From Chloroflexota bacterium (GTDB lineage: Bacteria; Chloroflexota; Anaerolineae; Promineifilales; Promineifilaceae), in contig JAAEOP010000568.1 of the NCBI GenBank assembly GCA_024223125.1, forward strand, positions 1 through 18,867: a stretch of 18,867 bases of DNA, written 5' to 3'. Of this stretch, positions 1 to 7,863 are shown piece by piece (position 1 is the first letter of the stretch; each line of letters opens with the position of its first letter). The position numbers and the translations under genes are program-made. Below the pieces are notes generated by a model. It was not told the origin of the DNA, searched no databases, and was given only the letters and a program-made list of their open reading frames with translations.

Positions 1-152
1 CACAAGCCGCTGACGACGGTAGTACGCTACAATCGTTGGTAAACTGTACCATCGTACAGGGTTGAACTGGGCAATTGGCAGATGTGAGTCGCGGCCGTTT
101 CCATTATCCTTCCCCAATAGTCACGAAATTTACGGTCTTATTCCTCTTCCCG

Positions 153-190
153 AAAAGCCGCCGGCATGTGCCTGTCCGGTGGCTTTTTTC
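153..190 (+). terminator. Rho-independent terminator
   Basis: AAGCCGCCGG (155-164) pairs with CCGGTGGCTT (176-185) as a 10-bp stem with one G-U wobble and an 11-nt loop, followed by a T run ending at 189. It would end a plus-strand transcript entering from the left of the window. Reading frames open at the left edge close at 40-42 and 63-65, so the upstream gene probably stops there. The A run before the stem means it could also act weakly on the minus strand. Confidence 0.75.
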
Positions 191-207
191 TGATTATCCG
201 TCATCAT

Positions 208-419
208 TCGGCCCAGGAATTGCTGCGACGTTGACAAGCTGGAACCCGGTTATCCGGCTGGCGAATCCGCCCCGCGCCATTTTGACCCGCCTTAACCGGG
301 GTGCGACGTTAGGCGAACCGCATAATGCTGCCCAACAATGTCGCGTGTTGGAGGCTACTTTAGCTTTGTTGGCTGATGAAGCGCCTCAAGAAATTGTGCG
401 TTTGGACGAAGCCCCTTAA
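208..419 (+). pseudogene. Possible 3' remnant of a glycine/betaine reductase B-like gene
   Basis: The frame ending at TAA 417-419 reads as about 70 residues of protein-like sequence, including GIAATLTSWNPVIRLANPP and then RGATLGEPHNAAQQ. This resembles, from memory, the C-terminal tail of the glycine/sarcosine/betaine reductase B (GrdB-like) family, where a GIxTxxxS...PPRA...G..LGEPxxxxQQ pattern precedes a final helix. A full member is over 300 residues, so only the last fifth is present. The frame is open back to an ATG at 75, but that extension crosses the terminator at 153-190 and has no family-like sequence. I therefore read this as a truncated remnant rather than a working gene. Codon use (TTG-rich Leu) matches the neighbours. 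An unrelated small hypothetical protein is the alternative. Confidence 0.35.
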
Positions 420-420
420 A

Positions 421-473
421 CTAAAAAACCTGCGAGATTTCATGCAACCTTCGGTTGCCAATCCCGCAGGTTT
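421..473 (-). terminator. Terminator downstream of cyclophilin gene
   Basis: AAACCTGCG (426-434) pairs with CGCAGGTTT (465-473). Inside it GATT/AATC and GCAACC-TTC-GGTTGC (444-458) continue the pairing. Read on the minus strand, the stem is followed by TTTTTTAG (428-421), a proper U tract 25 nt past the cyclophilin stop. The hairpin is nearly symmetric, so it may also serve plus-strand transcripts ending at 419. Confidence 0.8.
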
Positions 474-497
474 ACCCAATCAGTTCATGTAATTGAA

Positions 498-986
498 TCA
501 GGCTTTGCTGACGGTGACCTTTTTCATGATGTCGTTTGGCTGGATGGCGTTGACGACGTTCATGCCCGTTTTGTTGGACACTTTGCCGAAGACGGTGTGA
601 CGGCCGTCTAAATGTGGCTGTGGTGAATGAGTAATAAAAAATTGGCTGCCGTTGGTTCCTGGGCCTGCATTAGCCATAGAAAGCCAGCCAGTTTTGTGTT
701 TGAGTGGATTTCCGTCAAATTCATCCTCAAAACGATAGCCTGGGCCACCACGCCCCGTTCCTGTGGGGTCGCCCCCCTGAATTACAAAATTGGGGATGAC
801 CCGGTGGAAGGAAACGTTATCGTAATATCCTTCCTGAATGAGGAATACAAAATTATTCACAGTTTTGGGCGCGTATTCGGGATATAGTTCAATTTCAATT
901 GTGCCCTTATTCGTTTCCATCGTCACATTATACTTTTTGCTGGGGTCAATTTGCATTGCCGGGGGGTTGTTCCATTGTTTTGCCAT
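498..986 (-). CDS. Cyclophilin-type peptidyl-prolyl cis-trans isomerase
   Basis: A 162-residue single-domain cyclophilin, the usual size for cytosolic bacterial PpiB-type enzymes, which catalyse cis-trans isomerisation of Xaa-Pro bonds during folding. Visible motifs are [14 protein letters not shown] with the catalytic Arg, the family signature around [13 protein letters not shown], and [11 protein letters not shown]. The position matching the drug-binding Trp of human cyclophilin A is His, as is common in bacterial members, so cyclosporin sensitivity is not expected. There is no signal peptide or membrane segment, so it should be cytoplasmic. ATG 986 is preceded by AAGGAG at good spacing, which fixes the start. 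A terminator follows at 421-473. It is separated from the next minus-strand gene by a repeat-bearing gap and is probably its own unit or the last gene of one. Confidence 0.95.
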   Translation of the reverse strand: MAKQWNNPPAMQIDPSKKYNVTMETNKGTIEIELYPEYAPKTVNNFVFLIQEGYYDNVSFHRVIPNFVIQGGDPTGTGRGGPGYRFEDEFDGNPLKHKTGWLSMANAGPGTNGSQFFITHSPQPHLDGRHTVFGKVSNKTGMNVVNAIQPNDIMKKVTVSKA

Positions 987-1020
987 AAGTTTCTCCTTGT
1001 ATAAGTTACTTCTTTGAAAA

Positions 1021-1080
1021 TAGAGATTGGAGATTGGGAGATTAGAGATTGAGTCCCCTAATCTCTTAATCTCCCAATCT
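1021..1080. repeat. GAGATT-rich inverted repeat
   Basis: The left arm 1031-1050 and right arm 1060-1080 are reverse complements except for one extra T, around a 9-nt loop. The left flank adds a direct repeat (GAGATT units from 1023). The right arm touches the stop codon of the M23 gene. It could fold as that gene's transcript end, though only four T follow. Related GAGATTGGAGATT sequence occurs at 17208-17231, so it may be a dispersed intergenic repeat of this genome. Confidence 0.7.
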
Positions 1081-3464
1081 TACCGCCGGCCGACCATTGC
1101 GCCAATATTACGGCCGACCCAAATCTCTTCCTTGAATTCAGAGTTGCTGGCTGAGGCTACAAAGTAGGTGACGCCTTGCACAGTGGGTCGTTTTTGCAGC
1201 TCTTGCCAAAATTGTAGATATTCGGCCGCTTTGCGATGAACGGCCGTACCTGCCTTATTGTTGCTCGCTTCTGTCACCCAAATTGGCTTAAAACGGAATC
1301 GGGCAATGTAATCATCCAGCACATTTAAGGCCAACGACATGGGGTAAACATTCGACCAATAAAGATGAATGCCCAGGCCGTCGGCCGCTTTGACTGCATC
1401 GCGGCTGGCTTCTATAAATTCAACATGATCCATCTTAATGTTTCTGACCGATGCCCCTGGCGACAGACCGGGATAGATAAAGCGCATATTGGGAATGGCT
1501 TGCCGGTAAAGGCGTAAAACTTCCAGAAACCAGCGGTTGAATTCAGCTCCATTGCGCCATGTACTGCCCATCCCTTCTACGGTCAGGTTGGGTTCGTTAT
1601 GCAGCTCTACCACCACATCTTTGTTGCCGATGATATTTAATGTACGGCGCACGTCGCTGATGGTATCGTTTAGAAATTGTTGGGGGCTGATGTGACGGCC
1701 GCCAAAACTAAGAAACGCACGCACTATCCAACGGGCACGGGGATGGTTTTGTACCAGTTTCCGTACCCCATCGGGATTGTGGAAGGAAAGTGCCTTGATT
1801 ATGCCTGGACGCAGCGCCTTGAATTCTGCAATCTCAGCGCTGGAAATATCGGGGTCGGCTGATGCATGAAGCCCAATGGCTGTATTGCCTAACGGCGTTG
1901 GCTCCGGGCTGACTTCATCTGGTTTAGCAGTGGTATCGGTAACAGGTTTGCTGGGGGTAAAGGGGTCTCTGATGATGTCATCGTCTACACGCACAGGTGT
2001 GTATTCTCCCTGGGCTGCCCCGGTGATAATCATGGAAGCGCCGGCGGGTACAAAGCCGATATTTTGGGCGTTGCGTCGGGGAGTGTCGCGCAGGTTGATG
2101 CCGAATTGCCCAGCCGTAGCCATACCGCCGCCACTGTTCATGGCTGTGCTAAAAGCCCAACCGGGTGTGGTGTCCGGCAGGGGAGCGGGGGAAGGCGGTG
2201 GGCTGCTGTCGGCCAATGTTTCCGGTTGCTGAATGGGGGGTAGATTGGAGATGAGGTTTTGTAGAAAGCTGCGTTTGACGAAGACGGGTGTGTATTCGCC
2301 AATTGGTTTCCCGGCCAGGAGGGCCCGTCCCCCTTCAATGAATAAACCGAGGGGAGCGCCATCGCGCGACGGCCGTGCCCGCAAATTAGTTCCATAGCGC
2401 CCCGAAGTGATTTGATTGCCGTCTACTGTCAGATTTTGTGAAAAGGCCCAACCCAGAATGGTGTCGGCTGGCGGGGTAACAGGGGTGGGTTGTGGCGATG
2501 GTGTGACCGTACCACCGGGGTCATTGATTGGCCCCGTAAAATCGGTGCGGCGTACTGTGACAGGCAGGTACTCCCCTTGCTGGCTTCCAGTAATGGTGGC
2601 GGTACTGCTCCCTGTAACCAGACCGATATTTTGGGCGGTGCGGTTGGGAGCAGTCCGCAAATTGATACCAAACTGGCCCACAATTCCCTGATTGCCACGA
2701 CGGGTCAGGTAGTTTGCAAAAGCCCAACCGGCGATGCTGCTATCGGAGCTGGCGGGCGGGGGTGTGGGTTGGGCGGGTGGGGGTTGGGGCACATTGCTCA
2801 AGGTGACAGTAGCGACTTTGACAGGGGTATACTGTCCCCGCGGCGACCCGGAAACGATCATGATGGTTCCGCCGGGTACGAGGTCTATTTGATGGCCGTT
2901 GATACTAGGCGTCTCTCGCAGGTTAATGCCACCGGCGGCTGCCTGAGTCAGATTGCCAACTGTGAAGATGCCATTGGTATAAGCCCAACCATCGGTATAT
3001 GGTCCGGCCGGGCGAGTAAACCCTATGAGCGGCAGTAGATAAGATGTGGGGTCAAAAATATTATAGGGCCAATTTTGATGCGATTCATTTTTCTTCTTGA
3101 GTGTCAGATGGAGATGGGAACCAAAACTGTTGCCGGTATTGTCGGCTAGACCAATCGCTTGCCCAGCTTTAACCTGCTGTCCACTGTTGACAAGCGCTTG
3201 TTGTAAATGGGCATAGATCGTTTGCCAGCCATCTTCATGATCAATGCGGACATGGACGCCGTAATTATGCCCCTTAGGGTTTGTGCGAACCATGTTGACT
3301 GTGCCATCGGCTACGGCAAAAATCTTACTGCCGCTGGGCGCCATCACATCAATGCCTTCGTGCCCTGGCAATCCAAATTGAGCATAATTTTGGGGATTGG
3401 CCCCAAAATATTGATTGATGCTGCGGAACTCAGTAGGCCACGCTTCAAATTTGAACTCGCTCAT
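1080..3464 (-). CDS. M23 peptidase with four SH3-like repeats and a C-terminal glycosidase-like domain
   Basis: A 794-residue protein. Residues 1-145 are an M23 (LytM-like) metallopeptidase with its full zinc set: H35-x3-D39, H86 (YAHL) and H117-L-H119. Four SH3b-like repeats follow, beginning at Gly-Trp 159, 246, 338 and 435, each with GINLRxxP-like and GEYTPVxV-like strands, separated by Pro/Thr linkers. Residues 530-794 look like a (beta/alpha)8 glycosidase-type domain, with ELHNEPN (E624, candidate acid/base) and PIWVTEAS (E732, candidate nucleophile), as in clan GH-A. The predicted role is cleavage of peptide and possibly glycan bonds in cell-wall or extracellular polymer. AAAGGAG ahead of ATG 3464 fixes the start, and no signal peptide is visible, which is odd for such an enzyme. 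Export by a non-classical route or an endolysin-like role are both possible. M23 call firm; glycosidase call inferred from motifs. Confidence 0.85.
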   Translation of the reverse strand: MSEFKFEAWPTEFRSINQYFGANPQNYAQFGLPGHEGIDVMAPSGSKIFAVADGTVNMVRTNPKGHNYGVHVRIDHEDGWQTIYAHLQQALVNSGQQVKAGQAIGLADNTGNSFGSHLHLTLKKKNESHQNWPYNIFDPTSYLLPLIGFTRPAGPYTDGWAYTNGIFTVGNLTQAAAGGINLRETPSINGHQIDLVPGGTIMIVSGSPRGQYTPVKVATVTLSNVPQPPPAQPTPPPASSDSSIAGWAFANYLTRRGNQGIVGQFGINLRTAPNRTAQNIGLVTGSSTATITGSQQGEYLPVTVRRTDFTGPINDPGGTVTPSPQPTPVTPPADTILGWAFSQNLTVDGNQITSGRYGTNLRARPSRDGAPLGLFIEGGRALLAGKPIGEYTPVFVKRSFLQNLISNLPPIQQPETLADSSPPPSPAPLPDTTPGWAFSTAMNSGGGMATAGQFGINLRDTPRRNAQNIGFVPAGASMIITGAAQGEYTPVRVDDDIIRDPFTPSKPVTDTTAKPDEVSPEPTPLGNTAIGLHASADPDISSAEIAEFKALRPGIIKALSFHNPDGVRKLVQNHPRARWIVRAFLSFGGRHISPQQFLNDTISDVRRTLNIIGNKDVVVELHNEPNLTVEGMGSTWRNGAEFNRWFLEVLRLYRQAIPNMRFIYPGLSPGASVRNIKMDHVEFIEASRDAVKAADGLGIHLYWSNVYPMSLALNVLDDYIARFRFKPIWVTEASNNKAGTAVHRKAAEYLQFWQELQKRPTVQGVTYFVASASNSEFKEEIWVGRNIGAMVGRR

Positions 3465-3500
3465 ATTGTGGTACTCCTTTTTGATGAGTTGGGGTAAAAC

Positions 3501-3534
3501 GACTGCTGACTGTTGACCGCCGTCTACCGTCCGC
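3501..3534. repeat. Short intergenic direct-repeat patch
   Basis: GACTGCTGACTGTTGAC is followed by CCGCCGTCTACCGTCCGCC. Near-identical short words (GACTGYT; CCGYC) are repeated in tandem in the 76-bp gap between the M23 gene and the hydrolase. It does not form a good hairpin, and it may be part of a dispersed genomic repeat. Confidence 0.3.
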
Positions 3535-3540
3535 CTTCTT

Positions 3541-4329
3541 TTAGCGAGTTCGGCGTGACCAGTATTCTTTGGGAGCCAGTTCAGTCAGATCGTCACCGGC
3601 TAGAATGAAATCAAGCAATAAGCGATTGAATTTGGTTTTTTCTTGCAACATGGGGAAGTGGTGACAAGCCAGGGAAACAAAATAGCGATTGTTGCCTGTT
3701 TCGCGTAAATACTCATCTTCATCGGCCGGTGGCGTAATGACATTGTCCTGATCGCCATACAGCAGGAGAATGGGTCGGGGACTGTCTTCAATTTCCTGGG
3801 CAAAGTTGCAGTCAGCGATTTCTTTGGTGAGCGTCGTGAAAGCCAATTGGTCAGTTTTACGGATTTCTGAATCTACCTCGGAGTAGCTATTTGATTTCCC
3901 CAAGATTTTGTTGAGAACGATATCAGGATTGGAGTCGGTTATTTTTTCGTTGATATATTTGCTCTTGATAGGTAGGGAGACAGTAACCAGTTTTTCTACG
4001 TATTTAGGGTGGTTCAACATATAACGCAGGCCAACGGCCGCGCCCAATGTGTGCCCAATAATGTTGACCGGACGGGCGACGCCTAGCTGGTCTATGAAAG
4101 TGTGTACCATAGCAACGTAAGCGTCTAGAGAGTAGAGGCTGGGGGTTTTACTGGAATCGCCAAATCCCCATAAGTCAAAAGCGAAGGAGCGATGCTGAGA
4201 GGACATTGCTTGCATAGAAGGCCACCAGTAGCGCCAGGAACCGATCCAGCCATGCAGAAAGATGAGAGGCTGTCCACGTCCTAAGACCTCGTAATGAATC
4301 AGATTGGTGTTAACGGTGGTAATGCTCAT
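3541..4329 (-). CDS. Alpha/beta hydrolase-fold protein with Thr in place of the nucleophile Ser
   Basis: A 262-residue alpha/beta hydrolase. The oxyanion region LIFLHGWIGSW, the FDLWGFGDSS strand, an acid candidate D195 (YGDQDNV) and a His candidate H224 (HHFPM) are in normal places. The nucleophile elbow reads GHTLG (92-96), so Thr94 stands where the family has Ser; the codon is ACA. It is a clear paralogue of 12084-12908, which keeps GHSMG. Either it is catalytically dead or slow and works by binding, or it uses Thr. It lies 12 bp after the response regulator gene and seems co-transcribed with the kinase cluster. The ATG at 4329 has no strong Shine-Dalgarno, so translation may be coupled. 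The substrate is unknown; ester, lactone or lipid are plausible for the family. Confidence 0.85.
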   Translation of the reverse strand: MSITTVNTNLIHYEVLGRGQPLIFLHGWIGSWRYWWPSMQAMSSQHRSFAFDLWGFGDSSKTPSLYSLDAYVAMVHTFIDQLGVARPVNIIGHTLGAAVGLRYMLNHPKYVEKLVTVSLPIKSKYINEKITDSNPDIVLNKILGKSNSYSEVDSEIRKTDQLAFTTLTKEIADCNFAQEIEDSPRPILLLYGDQDNVITPPADEDEYLRETGNNRYFVSLACHHFPMLQEKTKFNRLLLDFILAGDDLTELAPKEYWSRRTR

Positions 4330-4341
4330 GTGGCTTTTAAC

Positions 4342-4713
4342 TTACTTGCCGCCAAGTACTTTATAGATTTTTTGCACTAAATCATCTGGTGAAAACGGTT
4401 TTAAGATATAGTCCGATGCACCGGCTTCTATGCCAGTTTGTATTTCTTGTTCTTGCCCTTTAGCCGACAAGAATATGACGGGAATATTTTTCGTCGTCTC
4501 GATTTCTTTTAGAGCGCGGCAGGCCTGATACCCGGTCATGCGGGGCATACGCACATCCATCAGGATGATGTCGTAGTGGGGATTTTTTTGCAGGTGTTCG
4601 ACAGCCGCCTGACCATCTTCAACGCTGTCTACGGTAAAGCCGTTAAATTGGAGTGTGATAACAATTAGTTCGCGAATGTCTTTGTCGTCTTCTGCTATGA
4701 GAATTTTTGTCAT
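4342..4713 (-). CDS. Single-domain response regulator (CheY-like)
   Basis: A 123-residue receiver domain with no output domain. The acidic pocket D9/D10, phospho-acceptor D53 (LMDVRMP), switch S83 (FLSAKG) and K105 (ILKPF) are all present, so it should accept phosphate. The chosen ATG (4713) begins the family-typical MTKILIAEDD and follows AGGTAAGAG. An upstream ATG at 4746 would overlap the kinase gene and add 11 atypical residues. It starts 19 bp after the histidine kinase stop, so it is the obvious phosphorylation partner of that kinase. With no DNA-binding domain, output must be through protein contact or phosphotransfer. Confidence 0.92.
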   Translation of the reverse strand: MTKILIAEDDKDIRELIVITLQFNGFTVDSVEDGQAAVEHLQKNPHYDIILMDVRMPRMTGYQACRALKEIETTKNIPVIFLSAKGQEQEIQTGIEAGASDYILKPFSPDDLVQKIYKVLGGK

Positions 4714-4732
4714 GTCGTATTCTCTTACCTGG

Positions 4733-7700
4733 TTACGTGGGATCACTATCTTCTACGACCATGGGTAAGGTGAATGTGAAATTGCTACCTTTTCCCAGTT
4801 CGCTTTCTACTATTAAGCGGCCGCCGTGCATTTCAATAAGGCTGCGCACGATGGCCAGCCCCAGACCTGTGCCGGATACTTTTTGCACCATTGCGTCATC
4901 GGCGCGGAAGAACCGGTCGAATATCTTGTCCATATTTTCGGCGGAGATGCCAATGCCAGTGTCCTGAACAGTGATGAAGATAAAATTATTTTTGGCTTTA
5001 ACGACGATGATGATTTCGCCATTTTCGGGTGTGTAGTTGAAGGCATTGTCTAGCAAGTTGGTTAATATTTGGGTGACACGAGCCTGGTCAGCGTTAGCCA
5101 GGGGGAGAGAGGGAGCGATGTTGGTTTTGACGCGCATGTTTTTGTCTTCGTGTTGGATGCGCCCTTCGAGATGGCCGCCTACGATTTGGGAGACGATTTG
5201 GGGAATGTCTAACGGCCGTAAATCCAACGTCGTTTTCCCTGTTTCTATACGCGAAATATTCAACAGGTCATTGACCAGCATGTGCAAACGATCGGCATTG
5301 CTTTTGATGACTTGAAGATAACGAATCTGTGGCGCGGCTAACTGTCCGGCTGCCCCCATAAGCATCAAGTCAGCATATCCTTTGATGGAGGTCATAGGAG
5401 TGCGAAGTTCGTGGGATACAGTAGACACAAATTCACTTTTCAGGCGGTCTAATTCTACTTCTTGGGTGATGTCTCGGAAAATAGAGACGGTGCCAAAGAA
5501 ATTCCCTTCAGAGATGACTGGTGAGAGATGCACACTGACAAATCTTTCCTCAATGATCAACTGGTCATCTAAGAAGGTGCCCGGTTGAAGCTGATCAGAG
5601 TTATCTGACCAATTTTTGATGGTGTTCATCCAGGTGTCGCCAAATTGTCCATAGACACCGAGTAGTTCGTTAACATGTTTGCCAATGAGCTGGCGGCGGG
5701 ATATGTCTAAAATGTTGCTGGCGGAGATGTTGGCGATTTCGATTTCATTTTTGCTGTTAGCGACGATGACGCCATCGGCAATACTTTCTAAGATGGCTTG
5801 TAAGTTGGCCTTCTGGATACTTTCGCCGCGCAGCATGGAGCCGAGTTGTTCGGCCTGCTCAAAGATTAGCTTGTATAGACTGGCGTTGTTGATGGCATTA
5901 GCTACCTGGATAGCGGCTGCTTCGACCAGATCGAGTTGTTGTTTGGTAAAGGCGCTGCGTTCGGTATGAAAGAGCATGAGAACGCCGATTACTTCTTCGC
6001 TGGAGATGAGGGGGACGCCGAGTACAGATTGGTACTTGCTGCTGGTGGGTAGTTCCAGCCAACGGGGGTCTTCTTTGGTATTGTGGACGATGACGGCCGA
6101 ACGATTTTCGATCATCCAGCCAGCCAGCCCTTCGTCTCTTTTCAGGCCGCTGGAAACCTTTTTGTGGATTAACGGTCGTTGCTCCTTCAATGAGGCCCGA
6201 AAAACAAATTCGCCTGTTTCTTGATCCACCAATAAGATGACGCCATCAGTGGCATTGACGACTTCATTTACCAGGTCAAGCGCCTTGGTTAGTACACGAT
6301 CTTGATCCAGGCTGGCCGAAAGTTCGGTGGTGATGCGTAGTAGAATTTGCACCCGATTGCTTTCTTCCTGGAGGGCACGGGTGCGGCGGGCAACGCGCAA
6401 GTCGAGTTCTTCATTCAACTGGCGCAGTTCGCCAAATAATTTGGCATTTTGCAGGGCGATGGCAACTTGTACGCCGAAGGTGGTAGCTTGGGTCACGTCT
6501 TTTTCTGAAAATCGGTTGCTGTTTTGGGTGTCAATCAATATGAGAACGCCGATGAGCTGCCCTTCTGCTTCCAGGGGGACACCCAGAACGGCTCGAATTT
6601 GTTCGGGATTGGGTAGGTGAATTTGGATGCTGCTTTGGGCGATGTTGTTGAGGTAGGTGGCGTTGCCTGTTTGGGCAATATGGGCCACAAAGGTGTTGGG
6701 GGTACTGCGGGAAACGGCCGTGTCTGCAAAATCTGCCGCCCCGTGCCCTTTTGCTTTACTGCTTATAAAGGTGTTGTTTTCAAGCTGCCAGATATAGGCT
6801 CCGTCCACATTGAAGATACGCAGACTTTCACTGCAAATGAGGTCTAATACTTTTTCGCGGTCGAGCGTGTAATTCAGCGCCAAGCTGACATTACCCATCG
6901 CGCCGTAAAATCGTTCTCGCTCGTAGGTATCTTCAAAGACGAGGGCTGTTTCTAAGGCAATGCTGGCCTGGTTGATCATGGCATTGAACATTTGGAGTAG
7001 ATGTTCGCCAATTTTATTTTCGCTGACGAGATGAATCAATCCGTAAGGCTCGCCGCTGAGCAGCAGGGGAAGAAAGGCGTGGAAATACACTTTGCCACTG
7101 TCTAACCATTCTGGTAGGGGAAAAGGCAGGGTTCCTCCAGGTTGATTGGTCAGGATGATGGGCTGTTGGTTATTGATGATGGTTGTTATTTGGGCAGTGT
7201 TATCACTGGAGATAACATTCCCAATCTTTTGAATGTGGCTGGTCGAGTGGGGCGCTTTCACTATCTCTTTAAGAACAATGAGTTTTTCTTCGTTGGGCTG
7301 CCATTTATAAATGGTACATCCGATGCCGGTGAGTTGTAGCAGATGCCGGCCGAGAGCGGAAAAAATGGACTCTTGATCGAGGCTGGAAGATAGTTCGTTG
7401 CTGGCTTCAAGGAGAACTTCAAATTCATGGTTGCGGGCCAGGGCTTGTTGTAACAATTCGGCATTTTCGATGTTGGGGCTGGCAACGGGATGAAAAATGA
7501 TTTGAATGGTGTCGGGGTCCAGGTTATTGACTTGGCGGGATCGGGCATATAGGAGACGCCCGTTGGCTGAAACCATTTGCATTTCTACTGGAGGTTGCAG
7601 CAGGAGGCGCCAATTTTTCAATGAAGCTAATATCTGGTGTACTTCATCTAATAAGTAATCCTGATGATTCAAACCTAAGAGAGATACGGCCGTTTGATTA

Positions 7701-7798
7701 CCATATAGAATGGAACCATCTGAACTGACAATGATGATGCCGTCACTAAGGTCATCCAGGAAATTCCAGGTGATAGCCGAGGTCAATTCCTTTTCCAT
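4733..7798 (-). CDS. Soluble multi-sensor histidine kinase (PAS-GAF-GAF-GAF-PAS-HisKA-HATPase)
   Basis: A 1021-residue kinase with no membrane span, so it should sense cytoplasmic signals. Approximate order: PAS 13-105, GAF 140-285, GAF 312-450, coiled-coil 452-482, GAF 499-640, PAS 663-780, HisKA 786-852 with H796 in SHELRTP, and HATPase 895-1015 with the N box (N914, N918), DTGIGI (946-951) and GTGLGL (976-981). All catalytic motifs are intact. The ligands of the GAF domains cannot be read from sequence; no chromophore Cys context stands out. ATG 7798 follows AGGAATAA. The two flanking response regulators, 19 bp downstream and 65 bp upstream, are the likely targets. Such multi-GAF kinases are frequent in filamentous Chloroflexota and Cyanobacteria. 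Confidence 0.94.
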   Translation of the reverse strand: MEKELTSAITWNFLDDLSDGIIIVSSDGSILYGNQTAVSLLGLNHQDYLLDEVHQILASLKNWRLLLQPPVEMQMVSANGRLLYARSRQVNNLDPDTIQIIFHPVASPNIENAELLQQALARNHEFEVLLEASNELSSSLDQESIFSALGRHLLQLTGIGCTIYKWQPNEEKLIVLKEIVKAPHSTSHIQKIGNVISSDNTAQITTIINNQQPIILTNQPGGTLPFPLPEWLDSGKVYFHAFLPLLLSGEPYGLIHLVSENKIGEHLLQMFNAMINQASIALETALVFEDTYERERFYGAMGNVSLALNYTLDREKVLDLICSESLRIFNVDGAYIWQLENNTFISSKAKGHGAADFADTAVSRSTPNTFVAHIAQTGNATYLNNIAQSSIQIHLPNPEQIRAVLGVPLEAEGQLIGVLILIDTQNSNRFSEKDVTQATTFGVQVAIALQNAKLFGELRQLNEELDLRVARRTRALQEESNRVQILLRITTELSASLDQDRVLTKALDLVNEVVNATDGVILLVDQETGEFVFRASLKEQRPLIHKKVSSGLKRDEGLAGWMIENRSAVIVHNTKEDPRWLELPTSSKYQSVLGVPLISSEEVIGVLMLFHTERSAFTKQQLDLVEAAAIQVANAINNASLYKLIFEQAEQLGSMLRGESIQKANLQAILESIADGVIVANSKNEIEIANISASNILDISRRQLIGKHVNELLGVYGQFGDTWMNTIKNWSDNSDQLQPGTFLDDQLIIEERFVSVHLSPVISEGNFFGTVSIFRDITQEVELDRLKSEFVSTVSHELRTPMTSIKGYADLMLMGAAGQLAAPQIRYLQVIKSNADRLHMLVNDLLNISRIETGKTTLDLRPLDIPQIVSQIVGGHLEGRIQHEDKNMRVKTNIAPSLPLANADQARVTQILTNLLDNAFNYTPENGEIIIVVKAKNNFIFITVQDTGIGISAENMDKIFDRFFRADDAMVQKVSGTGLGLAIVRSLIEMHGGRLIVESELGKGSNFTFTLPMVVEDSDPT

Positions 7799-7863
7799 TA
7801 TCTTATTTATTCCTAAAACCTCAGCTGTAACAAATCACATCCCTTACAAAATAATATAGCGAA

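Noticed and set aside
1..65. Reading frames open at the left edge, ending at 42 and 65
   Set aside because: Probably one is the 3' end of an upstream plus-strand gene, but 13 to 20 residues are too few to choose the frame or name a product.
75..207. N-terminal extension of the reading frame that ends at 419
   Set aside because: It runs through the terminator hairpin at 153-190 and shows no family-like sequence; the ATG at 75 has no clear Shine-Dalgarno.
1876..3038. Several plus- and minus-strand frames of 60-180 codons over the M23 gene
   Set aside because: They are shadows of the repetitive GC-rich SH3-repeat coding sequence, without ribosome sites or recognisable domains.
4707..7339. Plus-strand frames opposite the histidine kinase gene
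   Set aside because: All lie antisense to a gene with complete conserved motifs and show no domain of their own.
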